Below are positions 10,085-21,515 of a stretch of 64,000 nt of DNA, piece by piece. Position 1 is the stretch's first letter; the number at the start of each line of letters is the position of its first letter. The DNA lies in contig NW_026970820.1 of the NCBI RefSeq assembly GCF_963678635.1, positions 1,612,001-1,676,000 of the forward strand, given 5' to 3'. The position numbers and the translations under genes are program-made. Origin of the DNA: Symsagittifera roscoffensis. Taxonomy: Eukaryota; Xenacoelomorpha; Acoela; Convolutidae. The notes below the pieces were generated by a model, which saw only the letters and a list, made by a program, of their open reading frames with translations, had not been told where the DNA came from and did no database searches.

Positions 10085-12292
10085 CACCCTCAAGGTCACG
10101 TGACTTATTTTTGTTTTTCGTATTTTCTGAAACCAAAACAATAAGGTCATGCGCCAATATCATGGCCTCAAGCAAAGACGTCGGACTCGACGCATTCACA
10201 TTAGCCTTGCGCCCTTCGGGCGCAAATGCCAATGCTCAATTAATTTTGCCACGTGAAAAAATTTTTAAGGAAAAATTCTGATAAAATTTAACTTAAACTA
10301 CCACGAAAGAACGCAAAGATTTCAAAGTGTGAAACAATCAAGTTTTTGCTAATACCGGGCATGCAGTGAGACTGATTTCGGCAAAAATAAAATGAAAATT
10401 GAAGGAAATGGAAAGAAAAAAATTGTTCAAAAAAGAACGCAACATCAAAAACTTATTTGATGTCCGCTAATGTCATAATTCCGATCAGGCTGATTTCAGA
10501 TTTTAAGCGCAGAGTTTACGGTTACGGCTGCTCCCTCTACAGGTCCCAGAGGGACCGAGTGAGCATCCTACCTCGATCCAGGATAACGGACAGTTGTTTT
10601 TAATTTTTCACAAATTTTTTTTCACTAATGCTTGTTTTCAATTCCTCATGAGAAGCTGTATAAATTTTTTTAAAAAATGATTTTTTTTATCAATGCTTCC
10701 AAGAACAACTGATGTTAGGCGGTTACAAATGCGGTTGGTGAAAACTAGTAAGGGATAATGATGAGAAAAATTGTAAGTTTTCAAATGAATTTAAAAACAG
10801 TTTTTTTTCTTTTTTCTTTTGTAAATCGGGAGAAATGAATCAGTTTTTTTAAGTTTTCCTCGCACCACCCACTGTTCATAAGTAATGAAGATTCCTGTTC
10901 TAGCCGTTTATAAAACTTTGGTAGAAAAAACATCAGAATGATGTAAAATGTTTTAAAAAAAATAAAAATTTAAAAATTATGTTTAAAAAAAAAATCAAAA
11001 ACTTGTAATTTTCAAAATTGAAAAAAAGTTAAAATTAATTGCATATTACGATTCAGCGTACCCAACTTAGTGGGTCTAGCATTTTAAATTACCAAAAAAT
11101 GTTGAAAATTGTAGATTTTATGAAGTTTTCATTTTGGCTATTTTTCCTTGTCGCCTCCACTTGAGGCACCTTTGAGCCAACTTGAGAAACTGGAACGTAA
11201 ACAAGCTGCACAGATGGTCAAAGTGAGCCATTTTCAGCGTGATAACACGCCTGGAAGAAAAAAAACTCCAGAAAAGAAAGAAAATTATGAACTTTAACCT
11301 TTTTTCTTCTTCAAATGGCGATACTTAGAATAATTTTTCAGCTGAAAAGTTCAAAAAAAATCAAAAAATTCAAATTTTGAAAAAATTTATAAAAAAATCT
11401 CATCAGTCTGTTTATTGGAGTCTTCGAGGTTTTGAGAGACCTCATCTGGCGGCTAACAACAAGTGGATCACTTATTTTAAAATTTTGAGAAAGGTCAAAA
11501 AAACATGTTTTTTTGATTTTTTTGACAGAATTCCGAAAGCAATATCTTGGCTAAAAACAAGATTGAGGGCCTAAAATTAGTACAAACAGTACTCCCACAT
11601 AAGGTACATTAGGTTGGAAACAAAAAATTTACTCTGACTCAAAAATCGTTTTTTAACTTTATTTCTGAACAAGAAATTGAAAAGAAATGAAAAACTTAAA
11701 AATTTTTTGAAAAAAAAGATTGTTTTGAAAAAGTGCCAATTTTTAGCTGAAACATTTCATTTTAGCTAATAAAGCCAGAGCAATGCCCTTTAAGCTCAAA
11801 TAAATTAATTATGCAAATTATTTTGAAGTTTTTTCGTTAAAGCCTTTTATTTTGAAAAAGTATTCAAAAATGGGTAAAAAAAAGTCAAAAAAATCAATTT
11901 TCTCACATTCAAAAACCTCCACCACCATGATGATCAGTTCGCTAGATAGGACTGCTGAAACCAATTTAGACGTATTTTCATAAGCATATCAAAATTTTTA
12001 CTTATTTTTGAGAATTAGGCAAAATAAAAACTTTTCCCAAATTGGGCAAAAAGCCCAAATTAGCCCAAACACCTGTTAAAAATTGTTGGGTCAAAAAATC
12101 ACAAAAGGAAACCCCTATTCGTTTGACATTTTAGGGCCGCATGCAAAAAATTAGACCAATCTAACCTGACAATTTCGAGAATCAACTTTTTTGTCAAAAT
12201 TCTCTAAAGACCAATTTAGGGAGATTACTTGTACCGGTGGGGGCCCTACCCCACCTAAAAAATTTTTGAAATGCTGGAACGCGGCCACCTAG
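10085..12292 (+). repeat. Module 6, class A, H1 head, beta tail
   Basis: The first ~1.7 kb is nearly the same as in modules 4, 15 and 21. GTCACGTGAC lies at 10095-10104, h1 at 10207-10225, h2 at 10529-10565, core GCATGC at 12139-12144 and h3 at 12236-12255. The tail is beta, whereas modules 4 and 15 have alpha tails, so the subgroup has exchanged 3' ends. No gene seen. Confidence 0.94.
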
Positions 12293-14513
12293 CACCCTCA
12301 AGGTCACGTGTTGGATTTTTGTTTTTGGTATTTTCTGAAACCAACCAAAAGAGAGCGTGGTCCTGCATCGACATCAAGTGCTCAAGCAAATACGCGGACT
12401 TCTACGCATTCCCATTCGCAATGCGCCCTTCGGGCGCAAATGCCAATGCTCAATTAATTTTGCCACGTGAAAATTTTGTAAAGAAAAATTCTGATAAATT
12501 TTAACTTAAAGTACCACCAAAAAACGCAACGATTTCAAAGTGTGAAACAATCAAGTTTTTGCTAATACCGGGCATGCAGTGAGACTGATTTCGGCAAAAC
12601 TAAATTGAAAAATGAAGGAAATGGAAAGAAAAAAATTGTTCAAAATAAGAACGCAACATCGAAAAATTATTTGATCTCCGCTAAGGTCATAATTCCAAAC
12701 AGGCTGATTTCAGATTTTCAGCGTAGAATTTACGGTTACGGCTGCTCCCTCAACAGGTCCCAGAGGGACCGAGTGAGCATCCTACCTCGATCCAGGATAT
12801 CGGATAGTTGTTTTTAATTTTTCACAATTTTTTTTCACTAATGCTTATTTTCAGTTCCTCATGAGAAGCTGTATAAATTTTTTTTTAAATGGATTTTATT
12901 AATCAATGCTTCCAAGAACAACTGATGTTAGGCGGTTACAAATGCGGTTGGTGAAAACTAGTAAGGGATAATGATGAGAAAAATTGTAAGTTTTCAAATG
13001 AATTTAAAAACAGTTTTTTTTTCTTTTTTTCTTTTGTAAATCGGGAGAAATGAATCAGTTCTTTTTTAAGTTTTCCTCGCACCACCCACTGTTCTTAAGT
13101 AATGAAGATTCCTGTTTTAGCCGTTTATAACACTTTGGCAGAAAAAACATCAATATGATGTCAAATGTTTTAAAAAAGAGAAAAATTTAAAAATTATGTT
13201 TCTTTTTTAAAAATCAAAAAATTTGTAATTTTCAAAATTGAAAAAAAGTGAAAATTAATTGCATATTACGATTCAGCGTACCCAACTTAGTGGGTCTAGC
13301 ATTTTAAATTACCAAAAAATGTTGAAAATTGTAGATTTTATGAAGTTTTCATTTTGGCTATTTTTCCTTGTTGCCTCCACTTAAGGCACCTTTGAGCCAA
13401 CTTGAGAAACTGGAACCTAAACAAGCTATACAGATAGTCTGAATGAGCCATTTTCAGCTTGATAACACGCCTGGAAGAAAAAAAAACTCCAGAAAAGAAA
13501 GAAAATTTTGAACTTTAACCTTTTTTCTTCTTCAAATGGCGATACTTAGAAAAATTTTTCAGCTGAAAAGTTCAAAAAAAATCAAAAAATTCAAATTTTG
13601 AAAAAATTTTAAAAAAATCTCATCATTCTGTTTATTGGAGTCTTCGAGGTTTTGGGAGACCTTATCTGGCGGCTAACAACAAGTGGATCACTTATTTTAA
13701 AATTTTGAGAAAGGTCAAAAAAACATGTTTTTTCGATTTTTTTGACAGAATTCCGGAAGCAATATCTTGGCTAAAAACAAAAGTGAGGGCCTAAAAACAG
13801 TACAAACAGTACTCCCACATCAGGTACATTAGGTTGGAAACAAAAAAATTATTCTGACTCAAAAATCGTTTTTTAACTTTATTTCTGAACAAGAAATTGA
13901 AAAGAAATCTAAAACTTAAAAATTTTTTGAAAAAAATGATTGTTTTGAAAAAGTGCCAATTTTTAGCTGAAACTTTTTATTTTAGCTAATAAAGCCAGAG
14001 CAATGCCCTTTAAGCTCAAAAAAATTAATTAGGCAAATTATTTTCAAGTTTTTTCGTTAAAGGCTTTTATTTTGAAAAAGTATTCAAAAATGGGTAAAAA
14101 AAAGTCAAAAAAATCAATTTTCTCCGATTCAGAAACATCCACTACCATGATGATTAGTTCGTTAGATAGGACTGCCGAGATCAAATTAGACGTATTTTCA
14201 TAAGTATATCAAAATTTTTACTTATTTTTGAGAATTAAGCAAAATAAAAACTTTTCCCAAATTGGGCAAAATGCCCAAATTAGCCCAAACACCTGTTAAA
14301 AATTGTTGGGTCAAAAAGTCACAAAAGGAAACCCCTATTCGTTTGCCATTTTAGGGCCGCATGCAAAAAATTAGACCAATCTAACCTGACAATTTCGAGA
14401 ATCGACTTTTTTGCAAAATTTCTCTATAGTCCATTTGAGGGATATTACTTGTACCGGTGGGGGCCCCTACCCCACCTCAAAAAATTTTGTAATGCTGGAA
14501 CGCGGCCACCTAG
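12293..14513 (+). repeat. Module 7, class A, altered head palindrome, alpha tail
   Basis: The head reads GGTCACGTGTTGG. CACGTG at 12305-12310 is kept, but the 10-bp palindrome of other A heads is broken. h1 lies at 12422-12438, h2 at 12743-12779 (CTCAACA instead of CTCTACA before the inner stem), core GCATGC at 14359-14364 and h3 at 14456-14476. The GGGCAAAATGCCC variant replaces GGGCAAAAAGCCC in the late body. A class C module follows. Confidence 0.94.
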
Positions 14514-14962
14514 GGGTGCTTAACCATCCCCACCCACCCGACCGAAACTATTGACCATTCTTAATGATCCAATCGGGCTTCAATCACTGTTTTTTGTTCC
14601 ATTGAGTAGTGTTCCAACGGAAAACGATTTGCGATAATCAATCCCGTTACAAAAATGATGGAGCACGTTTTCACTGAGCTACCTATCCAAGTTAGTTAAA
14701 GTGCCTTTGATATCTGAAACGCCCTTTCAAAAAAACCCCAATGAAGCAAAAACCTACCCAATTTTTCAGTGTTTGCTTGCCACATTTTTGATCTGGCGCT
14801 GGTCATGACGTTGTTTAAGTTATGGTCTTCCCCGACATTTTTTCTACAATCAAATATTTTTACGAGTGAAAAGAGAGTGCCAAGACAGCAGCTCCGCACA
14901 AAGTAGTGTAAGAAAAATGAACAGCTTGGATCTATTTTTTTTTTCTCTCTGGTTGTTGTTAC

Positions 14963-15005
14963 GGATGCTCCCCACATGGGACCACATGGGTCCCAGGGAG
15001 CATCC
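14963..15005. other. h2 compound hairpin, class C example
   Basis: Perfect 10-bp outer arms GGATGCTCCC and GGGAGCATCC enclose GGGACC-ACATG-GGTCCC. It is preceded by TTACGG as in class A. Homologous copies lie at 25773-25815 and 28063-28105. Confidence 0.8.
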
Positions 15006-15117
15006 CATAAGGATTAAAGCAAAAGAGCAACAAATATTTACCCGTCAATTGGGGTCACTCTTGCGGTTCAACAATCTGTATTTGAAAAAAAAAAGTTTCA
15101 AAGAACAGTTCAGGGCC

Positions 15118-16682
15118 GCATGCAAAAAATAAGAACAATCTCACGCATGGGTTCCTGAAATTACCTAATTAAAAATAAAAATATTCAGTATGTGTAGGAG
15201 CCTTTAACATAAAATCCATTCAGAAAAAAGTCAAACCTACAATTTTTATCAAATTTTGACAATTTACTACTCTATACTCAATAAATTGTCAATGGGGATT
15301 TCAAATATGCCATCAAAACTCACTTTTTCTCACTTTTGAACTTTTTTATTCATTTTTGATAAAAAATGTTGAGTCAGAAACGCTTAAAATCAGTTTTTTC
15401 CAAAAAGTCAAAAAAAGTTGTTCCAACCAATTTATTTCACTTAGCCACACTTTATGAACCTCTTCAGAATGGTTTTCATAACCATAGCCGTAAATTCTCA
15501 TATTTAGAGAAAAGGCGAAATAACACGGTTTTGGTTATATCAAAAAAATGGAAAAACCAGATAAAGTAGTCTTCAAACCTTTAGGATAAAAATGTGACCT
15601 CAGTAAGGTATGATTGCAGTGTCAATTTAGGGTCGCATGCAAAATTATAGAACATTTTTGCGAGCCAACTATGAGAAAGAGACTTTTTTTTCGGAATTTG
15701 GCTATTAGTATTTGTAGTAATATAGTAGTAAGTGACCACAGAAAAAAACTTGTAAAAACCAAAATTTTTAACCAATTTTGATAATTTAAAACTCAATACC
15801 TACTAAATCGACTATGGCAAGCTCAAATAAGCCATCGAAACTCACTTTTTCTCACTTTGGAACAATTTTATTTTTTTGATAAAAAATGTTGAGTCAGAAA
15901 CGTGAAAAATCATTTTTTTTCAAAAAGTCAAAAAAGTTGGTCCAATTGATACAATTCACTGAGCCGAACTTTATGAACCTGTTTAGAATGGTTTTCATGA
16001 CCAAAGACAAAAAATTTATCCATTTTGAGAAAAGTCGAAAAAACACCTTTTTGGTTAACGCTAAAAAGTGGAAAAAGTGGGAAAAATGGTCTTAAAAATA
16101 AAACCAAGGAAAAGTGGCATTAACAAACTGCCATTATCTCGTCAATTCTTGGCCGCATGCGAAAAATTGTGAAGATTAAACGAGTCTTTTCTGAGGACGA
16201 AACTTTTTTTTAGGAATTTGCCTATTAGTATTTGTAGTAGTATAGTAGTAACTGACAATAGGAAAAAAATTCGTAAAAACCACAATTTTTAACCAATTTT
16301 GATAATTTAAAACTCAATACCTACTAAATCGACTATGGCAAGCTCAAATAAGCCATCGAAACTCACTTTTTCTCACTTTGGAACAATTTTATTTTTTTGA
16401 TAAAAAAAGTTGAGTCAGAAACGTGAAAAATCATTTTTTTTCAGAAAGTCAAAAAAAGTTGTTCCAATCGATACATTTCACTGAGCCACACTTTATGAAC
16501 CTGTTTAGAAAGGTTTTCATGGCCAAAGACGTAAAAATTACCCATTTTGAGAAAAGTCGAAAAAACACGTTTTTGGTTAACGCGAAAAAGTGGAAAAAGT
16601 GGGAAAAATGGTCTTAAAAACAAAACCATGGAAAAGTGGCACTAACAAATTGTCCTTATCTCGTCAATTCAGGGCCGCATGC
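15118..16682 (+). repeat. Three ~520-bp subrepeats in module 8
   Basis: Cores GCATGC at 15118, 15635, 16155 and 16677 bound three copies of 517, 520 and 522 bp. TGAGTCAGAAACG occurs once in each, near 15369, 15889 and 16411. The second and third copies are most alike. Confidence 0.85.
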
Positions 16683-16773
16683 AAAAAATTGGAAAGATTG
16701 AACCTGACGTTTTTGAGAACTCGATTTATTTTCCGAAAAGGACAGGGTATATATTGAAAAAAATTTTTTGCCC

Positions 16774-16795
16774 GGAAGGGGCCCCTACCCCTTCC
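16774..16795. other. h3 tail hairpin, class C example
   Basis: GGAAGGGG pairs with CCCCTTCC around CCCCTA. A second palindrome, GACGCGCGTC at 16814-16823, lies between it and CTAG; the same pair of elements ends module 13. Confidence 0.75.
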
Positions 16796-16830
16796 TAATC
16801 GCTTTTTGCGCCCGACGCGCGTCCATCTAG

Positions 16831-19303
16831 CCGGTCAGGTCTGCGTCCCACCCGCCCTCCGTGACTAATCTTGCTTCCGAGAAAAGAAAGTTTTTCGTTT
16901 CACCTTTACCCCATCTCAGGTCAGTTAACCTTGCAAAAAACCCTACTTGAAACGTTCGCATTCACATTACCCCCTACGGGCGCAATGGCGAAGCCCATTT
17001 TTTCTTCTCACTGAACTTCTCCGAACAGTTCACATAAAACATTACTATGGTTTTATCTGAAGTGTCCAGCTGTGACTCCGACATTTTTCACGTCGCTGAT
17101 GTTCCCACAACAGGACCACATGAGTTTCCCACTCAGATACTGTCTCAATTTTGAAAAAAACTGATTTGATTTTTTTTGCCGTTTTTCACAAAATAAACTA
17201 ATTACTTCATTCGAATTAAAAAAAATACCGAAAAACACTTAAAGGTAGCAAGACATTATTGTGACTGTCGTCTATATCTGTTCTCTTTGTTTAAGGTCAG
17301 TGATGCTCCCTAAGTGGGACCACAAGGGTCCCAGGGAGCATCAATAAAGGCTTTAGATAGTATGCCATTTTTGATAAAGACAAAAACGTTGGCCAATTAT
17401 ATTTTTTACAGTCCCTTACCCACTGCAAATGTAAAGACTAGTTTTTTTTTGAAGGTTTCTAAAAATAAGAACTTTTTCATTTGTGATAACTCGTATCACT
17501 CATAAATCAATGGAAGACTGGGACTACCCCTGTCAAGCATGAAAAAACATCAAAAAGAAAAAACGTATCTGGTTATTTCAGACGGTGCAATTTTTTATTT
17601 TTCAGATTGATTTTGAAAATTCATTCTTCAAATTGTAATGTCAGCCGAAAAAGAACAAAAATTACAAATTCAAACCATTTTTTTTGACAAACTAAGGCTC
17701 TTTACCCAATAGGTTCGAATTTGCGGAGCTGAAACCAACAATCCACAACCATTTTTTATAAATTTTGTTTCATTTTGTTGTACATGTTTTAAATATATTT
17801 TTAAAAGCAATTTTTTAAACGTTTTATATTTTTTGACCAGAAAAGTAAGAGCGAAAAAAAAGTACTACAGTTTTTAATCATGTCAAAAAAGGGGGCAAAC
17901 AGTTGTACCAATGGAATCATATCATTTGAACAAGTTCAAAATAGTTTTCATGATCATTGACTAAAAGCTTACTCAATTTGAGAAATTTCTTTAAAAACAT
18001 TTTTGGAAACATAAAAAAATGGAAAGAGGAAAAATTTTCTTAAAACTTTTAGAAAAAAATTAATCGGAAAAACTGTAGAGATTATCTTGTGTAAATCACA
18101 AATAGATTCAGGCCGCTAGCAAAATTTCAGCAAAAACACTGAAGCCAATTATGAGAACGAAACAATTGTTCCAGAAAATGACAAGTAATATTTAGACCAA
18201 TTTAACCATAAACCGTCAAAATTAAAAAATCGCAAAAACTACAATTTTTATCCCATTTTGACCTTCAAATACTCTATACCCACTAAATCGACTATTGGGA
18301 GCTCGAATCAACCATCAAAGACCATTTTTAATCACTTTCAAAATTTTTTATTTTTTATATGAAAATGTTGAGTCAGAAATGGGAAAAATCAATTTTTTCC
18401 AAAAAGTCAAAAAAAGTTGTTCCAGTTGAATAAACTCACTAAGCCACACTCCATGAACCTGTTCAGAATGGTTTTCATGAGCAAAGCCGTAAAAACTACC
18501 CAATTTGAGAAAAGGCGAAAAAACACTTTTTTCAGGACTTTGAAAAAGTGGAAAAATGGAAAAAATGGTCTTCAAACAAATAGGATGAAAAAGTGACCAG
18601 TAAAAGCATCGATGCCGTGTCAAATCAGGATCGCATGCCAATTTTTGAAACAATTCATCGGGTTTTTTTTAAGAACGAAACCATTTTTTGACAATTTTAG
18701 TAGTAGTATTTACACTAATTAGTACCATATATGGTCAAAATTCAAAAATACAAAAAACTACAATTTTCATCCAATTTTGACCTTCAAATACTCTATACCC
18801 ACTAAATTGACTATCGGGAGCTCGAATCAACCATCAAAAACCATTTTTAATCACTTTCAAAATTTTTTATTTTTTAAATCAAAATGTTGAGTCAGAAATA
18901 GGAAAAAACAATTTTTTTCAAAAAGTCAAGAAAAGTTGTCCCAATTGAATAAACTCACTAAGCCACACTCTATGAACCTGTTCAGAATGGTTTTCATTAC
19001 CAAAGCTGTAAAAAGTACCCAATTTGAGAAACTTCGAAAAATCACCTTTTAGTTAACTCAAAAAAGTGGAAAAATCGGGTAAAATGGGCTTCAAACCGAT
19101 AGGATCGAAAAGTGACCTTTATAAGATATGATTGCCGTGTCAAATTAGGGCCGCATGCAAAAAATTAGAAAAATTCAACGAAACGTTTTTGAGAACTCGA
19201 CAAATTTGGTCGTTTTGTTAAAGGTTAAATTTTAGAAATTTTTTGTCCGGAAGGGGCCCCTTCCCCTTCCTAAATGCTTTTTATGCTACACGCGACCATC
19301 TAG
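16831..19303 (+). repeat. Module 9, class B, most diverged B copy
   Basis: The head CCGG-TCAGGTCTGCG matches the other B units, but the body differs at many more sites than the B units at 7609, 32137, 34616 and 37093 differ from one another. h1 near 16970-16986 is weakened because the left arm reads TACCCCC. h2 is intact at 17302-17342. The first internal core is changed to GCTAGC at 18115-18120; later cores at 18633-18638 and 19153-19158 are GCATGC. h3 lies at 19249-19270. Confidence 0.93.
17600..19158 (+). repeat. Subrepeats in module 9
   Basis: There are three copies, the first diverged and ending in GCTAGC at 18115, the others ending in GCATGC at 18633 and 19153 (spacings 518 and 520). 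TGAGTCAG is present in the last two. Confidence 0.78.
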
Positions 19304-21515
19304 CACAATCAGGTACTAGTGGTTGATGTTTGTTTTTCGTATTTTGTCAAACCAAAAGAGAGCGTGGTCATGCATCGACATAATGTGCTCAAGCAAATAC
19401 GTGGACTTCTACGCATTCCCATTCGCAATGTGCCCTTCGGGCGCAAATGCCAATGCTCAATTAATTTTGTCAGGTGAAAATTTTGTAAAGAAAAATTCTG
19501 ATGAATTTTAACTTAAACTACCACCAAGAAACGCAAAGAGTTCAAAGTGTGAAACAATCAAGTTTTTGCTACTACTGGGCATGCAGTGAGACTAATTTCG
19601 GCAAAAATAAAATGGAAAATGAAGGAAATGGAAAGAAAAAAATTGTTCAAAATTAGAACGCAATTTCAAAAACTTATTTGATCTCCGCCAATGTCATAAT
19701 TCCGATCAGGCTAATTTCAGATTTTGAGCGTAGAGTTTAAGGTTACGGCTGCTCCCTCTACAGGTCCCAGAGGGACCGAGTGAGCATCCTACGTCGATCC
19801 AGGATAACGGATAGTTGCTTTTAATTTTTCACAAAATCTTTTTTCACTAATGCTTGTTTTCAATTCCTCATGAGAAGCTGTATAAATTTTTAAAAAAATT
19901 GATTTTATTAATCAATGCTTGCAAGAACAACTGATGTTAGGCAGTTATAAATGCGGTTGGTGAAAACTAGTAAGGGATAATGATGAGAAAAAATGTAAGT
20001 TTTCAACTGAATTTAAAAACATTTTTTTTCTTTTTTTTGTAAATCGGGAGAAATAAATCAGTTTTTTTTTTAAGTTTTCCTCGCACCATCCACTGTTCTT
20101 AAGTAATGAAGATTCCTGTTCTAGCCGTTTATAATACTTTGGCAGGAAAAACATCAATATGATGTAAAATGTTTTAAAAAAGAGAAAAATTTAAAAATTA
20201 TGTTTCTTTTTTAAAAATCAAAAAATTTGTAATTTTCAAAATTGAAAAAAAGTGAAAATTAATTGCATATTACGATTCAGCGTACCCAACTTAGTGGGTC
20301 TAGCATTTCAAATTACCAAAAAATGTTGAAAATTGTAGATTTTATGAAGTTTTCATTTTGGCTATTTTTCCTTGTTGCCTCCACTTAAGGCACCTTTGAG
20401 CCAACTTGAGAAACTGGAACCTAAACAAGCTATACAGATAGTCTGAATAAGCCATTTTCAGCTTGATAACACGCCTGGAAGAAAAAAAAACTCCAGAAAA
20501 GAAAGAAAATTTTGAACTTTAACCTTTTTTCTTCTTCAAATGGCGATATTTAGAAAAATTTTTCAGCTGAAAAGTTCAAAAAAAATCAAAAAATTCAAAT
20601 TTTGAAAAAATTTTAAAAAAATCTCAACATTCTGTTTATTGGAGTCTTCGAGGTTTTGGGAGACCTTATCTGACGGCTAACAACAAGTGGATCACTTATT
20701 TTAAAATTTTGAGAAAGGTCAAAAAAACATGTTTTTTCTATTTTTTTGACAGAATTCCGGAAGCAATATCTTGGCTAAAAACAAAAATGAGGGCCTAAAA
20801 ACAGTACAAACAGTACTCCCACATCAGGTACATTAGGTTGGAAACAAAAAAATTATTCTGACTTAAAAATCGTTTTTTAACTTTATTTCTGAACAAGAAA
20901 TTGAAAAGAAATCTAAAACTTAAAAATTTTTTGAAAAAAATGATTGTTTTGAAAAAGTGCCAATTTTTAGCTGAAACTTTTTATTTAAGCTAATAAAGCC
21001 AGAGCAATGCCCTTTAAGCTCAAATAAATTAATTAAGCAAATTATTTTCAAGTTTTTTCGTTAAAGGCTTTTATTTTGAAAAAGTATTCAAAAATGGGTA
21101 AAAAAAGTCAAAAAAATCAATTTTCTCCGATTCAAAAACCTCCACTACCATGATGATTTGTTCGTTAGATAGGACTGCTGAGATCACGTTAGACTTACTT
21201 TCATAAAAATATCAAAATTTTTACTTATTTTTGAGAATTAGGCAAAATAAAAACTTTTCCCAAATTGGGCAAAAAGCCCAAATTAGCCCAAACACCTGTT
21301 AAAAATTGTTCGGTCAAAAAATCACAAAAGGAAACCCCTATTCGTTTGACATTTTAGGGCCGCATGCAAAAAATTAGACCAATCTAACCTGACAATTTCG
21401 AGAATCGACTTTTTTGTCAAAATTCTCTAAAGACCAATTTAGGGAGATTACTTGTACCGGTGGGGGCCCTACCCCACCTAAAAAATTTTTGAAATGCTGG
21501 AACGCGGCCACCTAG
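19304..21515 (+). repeat. Module 10, class A' (variant head), beta tail
   Basis: The head is CACAA then TCAGGTACTAGTGG instead of CACCC-TCAAGGTCACGTG. The rest is class A. h1 at 19429-19445 keeps its stem through a T-G wobble pair (TGTGCCC/GGGCGCA). h2 lies at 19750-19786, core GCATGC at 21362-21367 and h3 at 21459-21478. The unit matches module 27 at a constant offset of 36,801 at every landmark, and I found no difference where I compared them. Confidence 0.94.

Larger units (their letters stand above)
14514..16830 (+). repeat. Module 8, class C
   Basis: The head is GGGTGCTTAACC followed by a C-rich run (CCCCACCCACCCGACC); it has no TC start like A, B and D. There is no clear h1. h2 lies at 14963-15005 with perfect outer arms GGATGCTCCC/GGGAGCATCC and inner GGGACC/GGTCCC. 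After it come a core at 15118-15123 and three subrepeats ending at 15635-15640, 16155-16160 and 16677-16682. h3 is at 16774-16795 (GGAAGGGG/CCCCTTCC), then the palindrome GACGCGCGTC at 16814-16823 just before CTAG. No coding sequence. Confidence 0.93.

Noticed and set aside
15111-15123. Extra module boundary at the core after h2 in class C
   Set aside because: The GGCCGCATGCAAAA core resembles a tail, but no h3 hairpin or CTAG follows within 200 nt. It is the start of the subrepeat block, not an end.
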